DNA of 64,000 nucleotides, taken from contig NZ_JACNYK010000001.1 in the NCBI RefSeq assembly GCF_014692505.1, positions 691,922-755,921 on the forward strand, written 5' to 3'. How positions within the stretch are numbered: the first letter of the stretch is position 1; each line of letters begins with the position of its first letter. The notes beneath the pieces were generated by a model. It was not told the origin of the DNA, ran no database searches, and saw nothing but the letters and a program-made list of their open reading frames with translations. This DNA comes from Sphingobacterium arenae. Its GTDB lineage: Bacteria; Bacteroidota; Bacteroidia; Sphingobacteriales; Sphingobacteriaceae. The position numbers were made by a program, and so were the translations under genes. Positions 8,578 to 17,906 of the stretch are shown here, piece after piece.

Positions 8578-9975
8578 TTATTTTAAGCTTCCAACCATAT
8601 CCTCCGGTTTCACCCACTCATCAAACTGCTCTGCTGTTACATACCCTAACGCAATGGCAGTTTCTTTAAGGGTAGCGTTATTTTTATGAGCAGTTTGCGC
8701 TATTTCTGCGGCTTTGTAATAGCCGATTTTGGTATTGAGAGCTGTTACAAGCATCAAGGAATTGTCCACAAGCTCTTTAATACGCGCGTAATTAGGTTCG
8801 ATACCTGCGGCACAGTGCTCCTCAAAAGATACGCAAGCATCCCCGATAAGACGTGCCGATTGTAAGAAGTTGGCTGCCATAAGCGGTTTGAATACGTTCA
8901 ATTCGTAATGTCCTTGTGTACCTCCGATGGTGATGGCAACATCATTTCCCATTACCTGTGCAGCAACCATCGTGAGCGCTTCGCATTGGGTAGGGTTCAC
9001 TTTACCTGGCATGATGGAAGAACCCGGTTCGTTTTCCGGAATCAGGATTTCGCCGATACCCGAACGCGGACCGGAAGCCAGCATACGAATGTCGTTTGCT
9101 ATTTTATTCAATGAAACGGCAAGCTGTTTAAGTGCACCATGTGTTTCCACGATAGCATCGTGTGCAGCTAGCGCCTCAAATTTATTCGGAGCTGTAACGA
9201 AAGGTAGTCCCGTAAACTCGGAGATATACCTGGCCACGACAACGTCATAACCCTCCGGCGTATTCAACCCAGTTCCTACTGCGGTGCCACCCAAGGCCAA
9301 TTCGGATAAGTGAGCCAATGTATTCTTTACCGCTTTTAACCCATGATTAAGCTGTGCCACATAGCCCGAAAGTTCCTGTCCAAGTGTCAACGGCGTAGCA
9401 TCCATTAAGTGCGTACGACCTATCTTGACGACTTTCATAAATTCTTCGGACTTACGTTGCAGCGTATCCCGTAGTTTTTCCACGCCCGGAATCGTTACTT
9501 CTACTACAGCTTTGTAGGCCGCGATATGCATACCGGTGGGGTAAGTATCGTTTGACGACTGCGATTTATTGACATCATCGTTTGCCTTTAATACCGGTTC
9601 ACCCTCACCGATTTTGCCGCCAGCCAATACTTGCGCACGATTAGCGACTACTTCGTTGACATTCATATTGGATTGTGTGCCCGAACCGGTTTGCCAGATC
9701 ACCAAAGGGAACTGGTCGTCGAGCTTGCCAGCTAAGATTTCATCACAGACAGCGCCGATCGCATCGCGTTTCTCTACGGATAAAACGCCTAACTCGTGAT
9801 TAGCAAAAGCCGCCGCTTTCTTTAAATAAGCGAAACCTTCGATAATCTCTTTCGGCATAGACGCTGCCGGACCAATCTTAAAATTGTTACGTGAACGTTC
9901 AGTTTGTGCTCCCCAGTATTTATCCGCAGGAACTTGAACTTCACCCATGGTATCTTTTTCTATCCTAAATGACAT
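8578..9975 (-). CDS. fumC: Fumarate hydratase, class II
   Basis: The 465-aa enzyme interconverts fumarate and L-malate in the TCA cycle as a cytoplasmic, iron-independent tetramer. The superfamily signature [16 protein letters not shown] carries the catalytic Ser loop. [24 protein letters not shown] and [16 protein letters not shown] are all class II features. The length is standard (about 465 aa). A TAACTTTG box lies about 50 nt upstream, and a small lipoprotein gene follows in the same operon. Confidence 0.97.
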   Translation of the reverse strand: MSFRIEKDTMGEVQVPADKYWGAQTERSRNNFKIGPAASMPKEIIEGFAYLKKAAAFANHELGVLSVEKRDAIGAVCDEILAGKLDDQFPLVIWQTGSGTQSNMNVNEVVANRAQVLAGGKIGEGEPVLKANDDVNKSQSSNDTYPTGMHIAAYKAVVEVTIPGVEKLRDTLQRKSEEFMKVVKIGRTHLMDATPLTLGQELSGYVAQLNHGLKAVKNTLAHLSELALGGTAVGTGLNTPEGYDVVVARYISEFTGLPFVTAPNKFEALAAHDAIVETHGALKQLAVSLNKIANDIRMLASGPRSGIGEILIPENEPGSSIMPGKVNPTQCEALTMVAAQVMGNDVAITIGGTQGHYELNVFKPLMAANFLQSARLIGDACVSFEEHCAAGIEPNYARIKELVDNSLMLVTALNTKIGYYKAAEIAQTAHKNNATLKETAIALGYVTAEQFDEWVKPEDMVGSLK

Positions 9976-10027
9976 AGTGTGCGTGAATGTTAAACGTTAA
10001 AAAATCAACCTGTAAAGGGTTGTGCAA

Positions 10028-10035
10028 CAAAGTTA
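10028..10035 (-). promoter_or_regulatory. -7 box for fumC
   Basis: The minus-strand sequence TAACTTTG matches TAnnTTTG, 52 nt before the fumC ATG. Confidence 0.5.
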
Positions 10036-10199
10036 ATGAAACTTGAAGGAAAAAGGAATTTTTGTTTGTGCTGTTGTTGAGCGTCCTTTTAATACTGTCT
10101 TGAATTAAAAAGTTAAAAATGTTAAAGGTGCTGGTACCGTATGTTTTTAACTCTATTTTCGTGATTATCAATATTTTGTTAAACTTTAATATTTCAATT

Positions 10200-10742
10200 A
10201 TGAACAAACGCTACTTATTTTTATGCCTGTTTTTCTGCATGGCAATGACAACTGCCCATGGCCAGATTTCTACTAATCCCCCAAAGCATAATTTCAGCAT
10301 TGGCCCCCTTGCTGGTTACGATTATGAACTCAAAGGGCCTGTATATGGCGGCGGATTGATGTATGAATTTCGACCCTTTAAGAATGTGGGGTTTACCGCC
10401 GGATTTAATTACGAGCAGATGCGGAAAAATGTTCCGGAATCCAGCTTTGGAGAGGAAACCTGGCGACACGAGGTATACGCTTTTCATGTCGGTGCCAGAT
10501 ACTACATGGGTGATTTTTATCTTGGAGCGGCATTGGGATTAGGACATGAGCGGGGTACGTTCAAACAGACCGATGGGATGACCCGCAGTGGGGGAAGCAC
10601 GAACAGCTTATACAAAAGTATTGGTGCTGGATACCAGATATCGTTACGAAACCGGGATGCGATCGAGATTGAAACTGGGACATTCGGCACATCAACTTCC
10701 ATGAAAGTCGGCGGGACGGTGCGGTATAAGTTTAGAAGATAA
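10200..10742 (+). CDS. Outer-membrane beta-barrel protein
   Basis: The 180-aa protein has a signal peptide ending at AHGQ (about residue 22). The mature part shows alternating strands with Gly/aromatic edges (VYGGGLMYEFRPF, VGFTAGFNYEQM, YYMGDFYLGAALGLGHE) and ends with a strand finishing in FRR, typical of small eight-stranded OMP_b-brl porin-like proteins. The upstream 27 residues of the open frame lack a signal-peptide arrangement, so the start is placed at the ATG at 10200. Function unknown. It converges on the next gene with a shared terminator. Confidence 0.8.
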   Translation: MNKRYLFLCLFFCMAMTTAHGQISTNPPKHNFSIGPLAGYDYELKGPVYGGGLMYEFRPFKNVGFTAGFNYEQMRKNVPESSFGEETWRHEVYAFHVGARYYMGDFYLGAALGLGHERGTFKQTDGMTRSGGSTNSLYKSIGAGYQISLRNRDAIEIETGTFGTSTSMKVGGTVRYKFRR

Positions 10743-10759
10743 GCGAACTGTTCCGATGT

Positions 10760-10792
10760 AAACGGTTGGGGTTTCTACATCCCCAACCGTTT
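10760..10792. terminator. Bidirectional terminator hairpin
   Basis: A perfect 12-bp stem AAACGGTTGGGG/CCCCAACCGTTT with a 9-nt loop lies between two convergent genes. The last codons of the minus-strand gene (stop at 10775) lie within the hairpin. Confidence 0.8.
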
Positions 10793-11344
10793 ATTGATAC
10801 GTTGCTGTATATGATGGTACAGTTGTTTGGGCTTCAGTGTACGCCAGGGGAAGCTGTTAAGATCACCGCCAAAATGGATGTAATAATCAATTCCCTGTGC
10901 CTGAAATTCCTGAATCACATGATCACGAAAATTCATAGCTACGATCCAGCCATCGTCGATATCCTGGAACCATTCTTCGTAATAAGAATCATCCGAACTA
11001 TGGAAATTGAGAACATTTTCGCCGATAAGCAAAAACTTGCTGATCCCTTCTGCAATCATCATATCGATTATTTCGCGTTTTAGTAACATGATGTCGTTAT
11101 AGATGGTGTCGTTCCATTCGCCGATGAGTTCGATGACAGCAAACCCCATGTCGTAGCTCGCATAGAGGATTTTGATGTACAGGGTTTGTGATCCGAATTC
11201 GTCCCACTGCGGATGCAGCAGAAAGTTATAAATCTGCTTATCGTATGCGAATTCGCTATATACCGTGCCGTAGAAAGGCGATTTTTCGTCTTCCGAGGCG
11301 ATGTAATCATCGCGCCAATTATAATAAGGTTCGATTTCGTGCAT
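10775..11344 (-). CDS. Conserved hypothetical protein
   Basis: The 189-aa protein is acidic and aromatic-rich, with no signal peptide or membrane segment. It is therefore likely cytoplasmic. Visible segments are YNWRDDYIASEDEKSPFYG, SQTLYIKILYASYDMGFAVIELIGEWND, and DGWIVAMNFRDHV. I cannot assign a family. The reading frame is long, uninterrupted and ends in a good terminator, which supports a real gene. The plus-strand frames overlapping it look like shadows. It starts right beside a family 1 repeat (copy C). Confidence 0.75.
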   Translation of the reverse strand: MHEIEPYYNWRDDYIASEDEKSPFYGTVYSEFAYDKQIYNFLLHPQWDEFGSQTLYIKILYASYDMGFAVIELIGEWNDTIYNDIMLLKREIIDMMIAEGISKFLLIGENVLNFHSSDDSYYEEWFQDIDDGWIVAMNFRDHVIQEFQAQGIDYYIHFGGDLNSFPWRTLKPKQLYHHIQQRINKRLGM

Positions 11345-11351
11345 ATATTTT

Positions 11352-11525
11352 TATGTGTCTTTTTTTTAGAAAAAAGGACGAAAAAATCGTCGCAGCGGAT
11401 ATTTGAAAGAATGTGTAGTGCACTAGCGTATTTCTGCATACTTCAAATCTCCGGAGACGACATTCTTCAGTTAATTGAGGGACGTGCAATACTGTCACCA
11501 ACAAAAACAAAGATAAAACCATCAG
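11352..11525 (+). repeat. Structured intergenic repeat, family 1, copy C
   Basis: An A/T hairpin and ATCGTCGC lead into a main stem (11396-11407 with 11442-11453, one mismatch). It encloses a TGCA/TGCA inner stem extended by GTA/TAC and a loop CTAGCGTATTTC. The tail with GTTAATTGAGGGACGTGCAAT aligns with the tails of the other copies. It lies between two divergent genes, so it is not simply a terminator. Confidence 0.7.
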
Positions 11526-11761
11526 GATTTATTCAAACCATAAAGGGTAATGAATACACCGAGCTTGCGAGCTCTTGAACACAGACAAAACAAACACTGG
11601 TGAAAAATCTGATAGCTTCATCGCCGCTAAAAAACAAATTTAACGGATGAAAATAATTATCACGTAGTTTTTACGAGAATATTATGAACAATAACGCATT
11701 TAATACGTATATTATTCGAATACTTGTCAACTTATTACGCAACTATTTGAGAAAACTATTT

Positions 11762-11769
11762 TAATTTTG
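11762..11769 (+). promoter_or_regulatory. -7 box for the S41 peptidase gene
   Basis: TAATTTTG matches TAnnTTTG, 16 nt before the ATG at 11786. Confidence 0.5.
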
Positions 11770-11785
11770 CAACTGAATTTTATCC

Positions 11786-13387
11786 ATGCAAAAAGGTACT
11801 AAACGGAATATCTTTGTAGCAGCTACTTATGCTGCCGTATTGTTCTTGGGGATCCTACTGGGGCAGAACTATGCGGACGAGCAGGGAAGTAAACCCGGTA
11901 ACACATTGATACCTATCGGTTTGTCGAGTAATACGTGGAAAGTACAGCAATTGTTAAACCTTGTGGCGGAAGCTTATGTGGATAGTGTTGACATTGATTC
12001 GGTACAAAATGGAGCCATCAACCACATTATTTCTCATTTAGATCCTTACTCGCATTATTTGGTTCCGAACGAGTCGCAACGACAAACCGAAATTTTGGAG
12101 GGAACATTTGAAGGTATCGGCATGGAGTATTTTAACCTGAACGATACGTTGATGATTGTCTCCCTAATTAACGGCGGGCCCGCTGATAAGGCGGGATTTC
12201 GGGTAGGGGATAAGCTCCTGAAAATAGGAAATCAAACAGTAGCAGGTATACATATTTCTCGCGAGAAGGTGGAGAAGTTGATCCGAGGGCGTCGGGGAAC
12301 GGATGTCAGTATCCATGTAAAGCGAGATGGGGAGGCGATGGATACACCGATTAAAGTAGTTCGTGATCAGGTAACGGTAAGCTCGTTAGATGTCGTTTAT
12401 ATGATTGAACCCGGTGTGGGATACGTCAAGATAAGACGATTTGGGATTAATACAGCGGACGAATTTCGACAGGCTATCACGGAGCTGAAAAAACAGGGTG
12501 CACAAAAATTGATTCTTGATCTACGCGATAACGGCGGCGGGTATTTCCATATGGCAATCAAGGTAGCTAGCGAATTTTTTTCTGACAAGCGTCTTATTGT
12601 CTATACCCAAGGAGCGCACGAAGAGCGACACGAATATTATTCCGATAGTATACACGGAGGCCATTTTGCAACGGAAGACTTGACCATATTGATTAACGAA
12701 AATACCGCTTCGGCGAGTGAGATTGTAGCAGGAGCTGTTCAAGATTGGGATCGTGGAACAATTATCGGAAGGCGGTCGTATGGAAAGGGAATCGTACAGG
12801 AGCAATTTGATTTTTCAGACGGTTCGACAGTAAATTTGAGTATCGCACGTTATTTCACCCCACTTGGACGAAGTATACAAAAGAAATATATGGCGAATTG
12901 GTCTATAATGGATGACTTCAGTTCGATGTATAGTGGATTGTGGGCACTGGATACCTTATATGCGCATGGAAAGGCCTTTGAAACGAAGGCAGGTAAGCGC
13001 GTCTATAGCGGAGGAGGCATATTACCCGATATTCATGTGGCACAGGATTCGAATGCATTAAGCCTTTTCTATCAGGACTTAATACAATATAGTTTTATCG
13101 AGCAATTTGTATATACGCGTTTTACAAAGCAGACACCGGCTTATTCTATTGAGAATTTCTTACAGGGCTACCACTTGCCCGATAATGAATACCATGCATT
13201 TATTGACTTTGTCCGCGAGGAGGGCTTTGTCATCTCGGATAGAAAGAAAGACGAGCTAAGGGGACTTATCGAATCGGATATCGAAGCGCTTGTAGGACGC
13301 TTTTATTTCGGACGCGAAGCCTATTTCAAAGTTAAAAATCGGAACGATAACTTTGTGCGAAAAGCATTGGATTTTTTGGGCGAGTGA
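11786..13387 (+). CDS. S41-family C-terminal processing peptidase
   Basis: The 533-aa protein has an N-terminal signal/anchor segment (about residues 10-26), so it acts in the periplasm. A PDZ domain (about 90-180, with GGPADKAGFRVGDKLLKIG) precedes the S41 core (LILDLRDNGGG, then NENTASASEIVAGAVQD with the nucleophilic Ser). The general-base Lys lies in RRSYGKGIVQE. It belongs to the Ctp/Tsp group that trims or degrades envelope proteins from the C terminus. The roughly 150-residue C-terminal extension after the core is typical of Bacteroidota members. It converges with the HTH/coiled-coil gene. Confidence 0.95.
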   Translation: MQKGTKRNIFVAATYAAVLFLGILLGQNYADEQGSKPGNTLIPIGLSSNTWKVQQLLNLVAEAYVDSVDIDSVQNGAINHIISHLDPYSHYLVPNESQRQTEILEGTFEGIGMEYFNLNDTLMIVSLINGGPADKAGFRVGDKLLKIGNQTVAGIHISREKVEKLIRGRRGTDVSIHVKRDGEAMDTPIKVVRDQVTVSSLDVVYMIEPGVGYVKIRRFGINTADEFRQAITELKKQGAQKLILDLRDNGGGYFHMAIKVASEFFSDKRLIVYTQGAHEERHEYYSDSIHGGHFATEDLTILINENTASASEIVAGAVQDWDRGTIIGRRSYGKGIVQEQFDFSDGSTVNLSIARYFTPLGRSIQKKYMANWSIMDDFSSMYSGLWALDTLYAHGKAFETKAGKRVYSGGGILPDIHVAQDSNALSLFYQDLIQYSFIEQFVYTRFTKQTPAYSIENFLQGYHLPDNEYHAFIDFVREEGFVISDRKKDELRGLIESDIEALVGRFYFGREAYFKVKNRNDNFVRKALDFLGE

Positions 13388-13398
13388 TGAATGATAAA

Positions 13399-13803
13399 TT
13401 ACTTAGCCTCTTTTTCCGGTATTTGAGCGCGTAAAGCTAACGAAGATACTTTTTCCATTAAGAGGTCCCTATGACGAGTTAATAGCGAATTCTTCTCTTC
13501 GAGATCACGTACCCTATCTTGTAAAGCAATGATTCTTTTTAATAACGAATTTTCTTTTAATAGGCCCTGAGATGCCTCCTGATTATATAACCCAGATATT
13601 TCGTTTACTGTATTAAATGTGGTACGGAAGCCCTTATTGGGTTCTGGTTTCGCTATTTTCAGTAGAGGCATGGTCTTTTTTATCCAGGCCAACATCGTCC
13701 GTTTATCCTTAACGTTATATGTGACCATAGCTTCCTCCAAAAGCAGTTCACCGCTAACAATAGCCTTTACGGCTTCTATTTGAAGTTCCTGTTTAGATTT
13801 CAT
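13399..13803 (-). CDS. Orphan HTH/coiled-coil protein resembling a transposase OrfA
   Basis: The 134-aa protein has an N-terminal helical region (about residues 8-48: EAVKAIVSGELLLEEAMVTY, then KDKRTMLAWIKK) like the helix-turn-helix of IS3-type OrfA proteins. It is followed by a long leucine-rich coiled coil (about 80-118, LKENSLLKRIIALQDRV). No OrfB, inverted repeats or target duplication are near. It may be a domesticated regulator derived from a transposase. Family assignment is by pattern only. Confidence 0.6.
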   Translation of the reverse strand: MKSKQELQIEAVKAIVSGELLLEEAMVTYNVKDKRTMLAWIKKTMPLLKIAKPEPNKGFRTTFNTVNEISGLYNQEASQGLLKENSLLKRIIALQDRVRDLEEKNSLLTRHRDLLMEKVSSLALRAQIPEKEAK

Positions 13804-13904
13804 CTGTGTGTTTGTAAACGTTATACTCTTTCCCTCATCCAGATGTTGAAATCCTTCCTTTTAATCGATTTAATAGTACAATAAGAGAAATGATCGATCC
13901 CTTG

Positions 13905-13948
13905 AAAAAAGAGAAAAATAGCTTGACATGGACAATTCCATGTCAAGC
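13905..13948 (-). terminator. Terminator of the downstream peptide/lipoprotein cassette
   Basis: GCTTGACATGG pairs perfectly with CCATGTCAAGC (13921-13931 with 13938-13948), and an extra A-T pair closes the loop. On the minus strand it is followed by a T-rich tract, marking the end of transcription of the gene stopping at 14014. Confidence 0.8.
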
Positions 13949-14013
13949 GCAACCAATAGTAAATGCAATCATCAACTTAAAAATTTTTTAAGTCATTTGA
14001 TACGGTGGGTAGG

Positions 14014-15573
14014 TTAGTTATAATCTCTTACACAACGGATTTTCATACCCCAGTCTACGGTAGAGAATCCCCCGTCTCGGTTAGAAACAACACTATACCA
14101 ATTGCCGTTTTCTTGATGTCTTCCGGCCCAAAGAATCCACAAGGAAGTTGTAGACCAACGCCAGCCCTCTCTCGGTTGAAGGATGTTTGAATTTGTAGGT
14201 ACTCTGTAGCCCGTCTCGGGAAAAAATAAACCCTCATCATCGATGGTTGGATACCAAGCGCCATCTATACCGTCCATAATGCGAGGTTCCGATGTATCCG
14301 TTTCGCCGCTTAAAATGTCGAAATCTTCTTTTGTTGGCGTGCGCCATTGATTACCGTCCATCACCAATGCACAGGGGTCCCCTAGATTGGCAGCAGAGCG
14401 ATCAAATTCCCGACCGTCGCCATACGGATAAAGGTGCCCAAAAGGGAAATAGCTACCACCTCCTTGATTTTGTGCAAAGTTATATATATCCGTATTGGTA
14501 TCGTATGCAAGATCTCCTTCGGCCCAAATTAAACCACCGACGTCCTGTGGATGCTTTTTAATGGTAATGTTTAAATCATAACGTTCGCCAGGATGAATTG
14601 AAATCCCACCGATTTCCACATTGTTTTTTGTGACATCCCCAATTTTTATTGCTCCGATTTTCAGAATACCGTTTGTCGTACTTGGATGAGCGATAATGGT
14701 GGGTAGGGAGGTGATGGTGTTACTTCCCAAAACGTCCATTTGAACCGGTGATCCGTCGGTACTTATGTTGTTATAGGTTATTGCCCCATCTGTTAACGCC
14801 AAGTCGACTTCGTTGTAGTGAGGCGCTAAATAGAAATTGTCCGCGATCTCGATCGATCCGATTTGACTTCCATCAACTGTTGTCGTAATTTCGCTGAACA
14901 GATGTCTTAAGGTAATATTCAAGGTATTGTCTCCGGCAGTTACGACTTGATCTATACGCGTATACAAGAGATCCGACGTTCCTGCAATGCTTTCTACTTT
15001 CACTGTAGACAAAGGATCTGTCCCGATACTTGGTACAAGATCGGAATTGTTTAAAGAATAAGCAATAAATGTATAGGTTTGGTCAGCAGCCAGCTCAAAT
15101 GGTTCGGGTGCGCTACCGCCAATTATATAATCCGCTTGGTCAACGTAATCTCCTTTGCTATCATAAACCACAACGATATAGGTAACACCTGTTGGTAACG
15201 GATTTGCCGCTTGAATTTTTGATGACGAGGCTTGAGCCCGAGGGGCATTTGCTCTTTTTAAATGCGCAACGCCGGACGCTTGATCCTCTGCGTCTGTTCT
15301 TGACAACGTCGCTTGCATATAATGGTCATTATCCAACCGAACACTGACTGTCTGAACACGAGAAAGGGAATTCTTCGCGCTCGCTTGCTTTGCAGATGAA
15401 GACTTTAACCCACTTGTTTCGGCGTGGTCTATACCGGCAACGCGTACTTGGACTTTGGCTACCTTATCCGAATGGATAGTGTTTTCTTCCTTCGAACAGG
15501 CCGTAAGGAAAACAAGAGAAATGAGGATGCCGATAACCGGCTTAAGCATCGGTCGACTTAATATTTTTTTCAT
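14014..15573 (-). CDS. FISUMP/fimbrillin-like lipoprotein (cassette copy 2)
   Basis: The 519-aa lipoprotein has the lipobox FLTAC (Cys about 26). Residues about 40-330 form a fimbrillin/FimB-Mfa2-like beta region, with FELAADQTYTFIAYSLN and LRHLFSEITTTVDG. Residues about 350-519 form a FISUMP-type domain, with WAEGDLAYDTNTDIYNF, GDPCALVMDGNQWRTPT and the terminal MKIRCVRDYN. It is likely exported and surface-anchored. It is paralogous to the gene at 16077-17663 and, like it, is preceded by a Trp-ending small peptide gene (48-bp gap). Confidence 0.8.
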   Translation of the reverse strand: MKKILSRPMLKPVIGILISLVFLTACSKEENTIHSDKVAKVQVRVAGIDHAETSGLKSSSAKQASAKNSLSRVQTVSVRLDNDHYMQATLSRTDAEDQASGVAHLKRANAPRAQASSSKIQAANPLPTGVTYIVVVYDSKGDYVDQADYIIGGSAPEPFELAADQTYTFIAYSLNNSDLVPSIGTDPLSTVKVESIAGTSDLLYTRIDQVVTAGDNTLNITLRHLFSEITTTVDGSQIGSIEIADNFYLAPHYNEVDLALTDGAITYNNISTDGSPVQMDVLGSNTITSLPTIIAHPSTTNGILKIGAIKIGDVTKNNVEIGGISIHPGERYDLNITIKKHPQDVGGLIWAEGDLAYDTNTDIYNFAQNQGGGSYFPFGHLYPYGDGREFDRSAANLGDPCALVMDGNQWRTPTKEDFDILSGETDTSEPRIMDGIDGAWYPTIDDEGLFFPETGYRVPTNSNILQPREGWRWSTTSLWILWAGRHQENGNWYSVVSNRDGGFSTVDWGMKIRCVRDYN

Positions 15574-15621
15574 AATACAATCTTTGGATTAACGTGTGTT
15601 GGTCTCCGTTAAATAATAGCG

Positions 15622-15825
15622 TTACCAATTAATTTCTTTGCTCTGGGTGGACTCTTGATCCCATTGTTCATTGACTGATCCGGAGCCTATGTTTCCCGCT
15701 CCGGATCCGGAGGCAATCGAATACTCCATTTCGATAGACATTCCTTGGATCATGGGCGGGATATAGGTCTGTCTTTCCTGTAAGATACCTACATCTTTCT
15801 TTTTTGGTCTGTTTAATTTTTTCAT
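15622..15825 (-). CDS. Trp-terminated small peptide P2, partner of FISUMP lipoprotein
   Basis: The 67-aa protein has a basic N terminus (MKKLNRPKKK), a middle motif YIPPMIQGMSIEMEYSIASG, and a polar Gly/Ser/Gln tail with QWDQ and a terminal Trp. It shares the pattern Y-P...M-IE-EY-IASGS...QW...W with the 60-aa peptide at 17724-17906. Both lie just upstream of a FISUMP lipoprotein gene. No signal peptide or membrane segment is seen. It resembles small uncharacterised Bacteroidota proteins with an I-A-x-G-S motif. Function unknown, possibly a secreted or processed peptide. Confidence 0.7.
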   Translation of the reverse strand: MKKLNRPKKKDVGILQERQTYIPPMIQGMSIEMEYSIASGSGAGNIGSGSVNEQWDQESTQSKEINW

Positions 15826-16011
15826 TGTTGTTTGAGGTTATTCATATTTATGATGAAATATCGATTCTAAATTTTTTGTCATCGCATTTCTGCGACAATA
15901 ATAGTATTTAGATGATTGGACGCAAAAAAAGTGATATTCACATAGGTATCACATTTTCGTAAGTGGCTGTTTTATAAGTTTTTATTTCTTGGTTAAAAGA
16001 GCTGCCTCGGT

Positions 16012-16049
16012 AAAAATAAAAAGAGGGCTTACCTTTTGGAAAGTCCCTC
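16012..16049 (-). terminator. Terminator between the two peptide/lipoprotein cassettes
   Basis: On the minus strand GAGGGACTT pairs with AAGCCCTC (one bulged A), followed by TTTTTATTTTT. It separates the upstream cassette (stop at 16077) from the downstream one. Confidence 0.75.
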
Positions 16050-16076
16050 GTTTTATTTATAAAATTGTGATTGTAC

Positions 16077-17663
16077 TTAGTTTTGTACGCAGCGGATTTG
16101 GTAAGCCGTACTTGAACTGCGTGGTGTCTCCGATACGTTCATGGTATAAGTACCCTGAACTTGAAGAGCTCCAAAATCGCCGTTGCTGTTACGTAGTAGA
16201 TAATAACCAAAACCTTCCTCTTGTTTGTCGGATCCATTGTTGTAGACACCCGTGTAAGGAATAAACAGATACTGCGCCTTGTCCTCATCTGGTCGCGACT
16301 GTGTGCCGAAAAATACTCCTTGTTGTCCCGATGTTCCGGTATAATAGCCACCCCATCTGGCAGGGGCATATTGATTAGGACCTGGATTGTCCGCTCCTTG
16401 GTCGTTATTACCTATCGGATTTGTCCGTCTCTTTAATGTATTCATTTCTGCGGTAGTAGGCAATCTCCACGTGTTGAGGGGATAAACTAATGCACAAGGG
16501 TCCCCGTTAGTCCCGTTCATTTCGGGGTTCGGTCCTCGATTAATATCGTCCCCGTTTCCGTTTAATCCGAATACTTTTGGCTTCACGTAATTCGGGAAGA
16601 AATATGAATCTGAAATTTGATTGTTTGACGTAAAGTCATAGGTATCGGTTGCGGGATCATATGTCAAATGTCCCGGAGCCCACATAGAGCCCCCAATATC
16701 AATGCCCGTATCCTCCTTATCACCCAAATTTAATTCCAGTATATATTGAACACCGGCTTTTAGTGCCCAGCCGTCGCTGCTAATGGCTCCGTCAATACCG
16801 TTGATAGTTACATCGCTCAATTCCACAATACCGTTGTTTGTATCCTCAACAGCAATCATAACGGGGTCACTTGTCCAAGTTTGACCTACAGACTGGTTTG
16901 TAAACTTAATAGCTGCTGCAGTTGTCGCTGAACCGAAAGTAACGCTACCTGTTTCCTCGTTAAATGTGTAGTTATAATTTGGAGCGAGGGTACCTGCATT
17001 AATAGCAGTGATTTGGCGGCCAGCACCTGCATTGAATACAACGGTTACTTCTGTAAGCTTGTGTCCCAATACAATATCAAGGGTGTTACTACCGGCGGCT
17101 ATCGCGACCTCTTTTTCCCACCACAAAGGATCCTGATCCGCAGAACCCTCTTCTGCGCTCGCGTCTCCATATGCAAATGCTTGGAAAGTATAAGTTTTTC
17201 CGCCTTCTAGCGCAAACTTTTCGGTATTACCTTCGCCTTGTATAAACGTTTTTTGATCTACATATGTAGCACCGTCGTATACTCGAACTGTATACGCTGT
17301 ACCTGGGGCTAATGCCAAGATTTCTCCCGTGCCAGTAGTTATCGTCTCTGCACGGTTTGCAGAAGCACGTAATGCCGGTGCTGTAGGTGTTACTTCTTTC
17401 AGGGTTGCGGTAACATTATATAGCTCGTTAAACTTGATTACTTGACGTTGTACAGCAGGTGTTGCAATAGTATTGCCTGCGCTAGCAGATGCGCGTAGAC
17501 CAGCTTTAGCTTTATTGCCGGTTGAAGGCCCCACACCTTGCATGTTGACGGTAACAGTCGCTTCACCACGTAAGTTATCGACGCCATTTTCTTTTTGACA
17601 AGATGCAAAGACAGAAACCGCGATAAAGCAGGCCACTAAGGTTTTGATGTAATTATGTCTCAT
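16077..17663 (-). CDS. FISUMP/fimbrillin-like lipoprotein (cassette copy 1)
   Basis: The 528-aa lipoprotein has the lipobox VFASC (Cys about 21). The N-terminal two thirds are fimbrillin-like beta modules (FALEGGKTYTFQAFAYG, LGHKLTEVTVVFNAG). The C-terminal part is FISUMP-like: MWAPGHLTYDPATDTYDF, GDPCALVYPLNTWRLPTTAE, and terminal YQIRCVQN. Order of domains and motif spacing match the paralogue at 14014-15573. The small peptide gene 60 bp upstream is probably in the same transcript. Such proteins often act as fimbrial tip/anchor or adhesin components, but no major fimbrillin operon is visible here. Confidence 0.8.
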   Translation of the reverse strand: MRHNYIKTLVACFIAVSVFASCQKENGVDNLRGEATVTVNMQGVGPSTGNKAKAGLRASASAGNTIATPAVQRQVIKFNELYNVTATLKEVTPTAPALRASANRAETITTGTGEILALAPGTAYTVRVYDGATYVDQKTFIQGEGNTEKFALEGGKTYTFQAFAYGDASAEEGSADQDPLWWEKEVAIAAGSNTLDIVLGHKLTEVTVVFNAGAGRQITAINAGTLAPNYNYTFNEETGSVTFGSATTAAAIKFTNQSVGQTWTSDPVMIAVEDTNNGIVELSDVTINGIDGAISSDGWALKAGVQYILELNLGDKEDTGIDIGGSMWAPGHLTYDPATDTYDFTSNNQISDSYFFPNYVKPKVFGLNGNGDDINRGPNPEMNGTNGDPCALVYPLNTWRLPTTAEMNTLKRRTNPIGNNDQGADNPGPNQYAPARWGGYYTGTSGQQGVFFGTQSRPDEDKAQYLFIPYTGVYNNGSDKQEEGFGYYLLRNSNGDFGALQVQGTYTMNVSETPRSSSTAYQIRCVQN

Positions 17664-17723
17664 TATTTGGAAATTGTGATATTAAATAAAATTGAATGTA
17701 ATCGCGTAGTGTAACCTCCTAGT

Positions 17724-17906
17724 CTACCAATGATTGTTTTGTACCTCTTGCGTTTGTGTTTCCGTAGTATTCCATTGATGGCTGGTCGAAGGTGCTGCCG
17801 AACCAGAAGCAATACCATACTCTAATTCTATTTCCATTGATCGCAAGACCGGGGCTTCATAGCTGAGCTTTGTGTCTAAATTTTTTGTTGATTTTGTTTT
17901 TTTCAT
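17724..17906 (-). CDS. Trp-terminated small peptide P1, partner of FISUMP lipoprotein
   Basis: The 60-aa protein is a basic N-terminal stretch followed by YEAPVLRSMEIELEYGIASG, a Ser/Thr/Gln-rich tail containing QW, and a terminal NHW. It is clearly related in pattern to the peptide at 15622-15825. No hydrophobic segment is present, so any export would need the IASGS region to be a recognition or cleavage site. That is inference. The promoter region is shared with the divergent response-regulator gene. Confidence 0.7.
   Translation of the reverse strand: MKKTKSTKNLDTKLSYEAPVLRSMEIELEYGIASGSAAPSTSHQWNTTETQTQEVQNNHW

Noticed and set aside
11213..11578. 121-aa plus-strand frame overlapping the hypothetical gene and repeat C
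   Set aside because: Its sequence is poor in protein-like features, overlaps a better minus-strand gene and runs through the structured repeat.
14292..14561. Plus-strand frames inside the FISUMP lipoprotein genes
   Set aside because: They are antisense shadows of a well-supported gene with FISUMP motifs.
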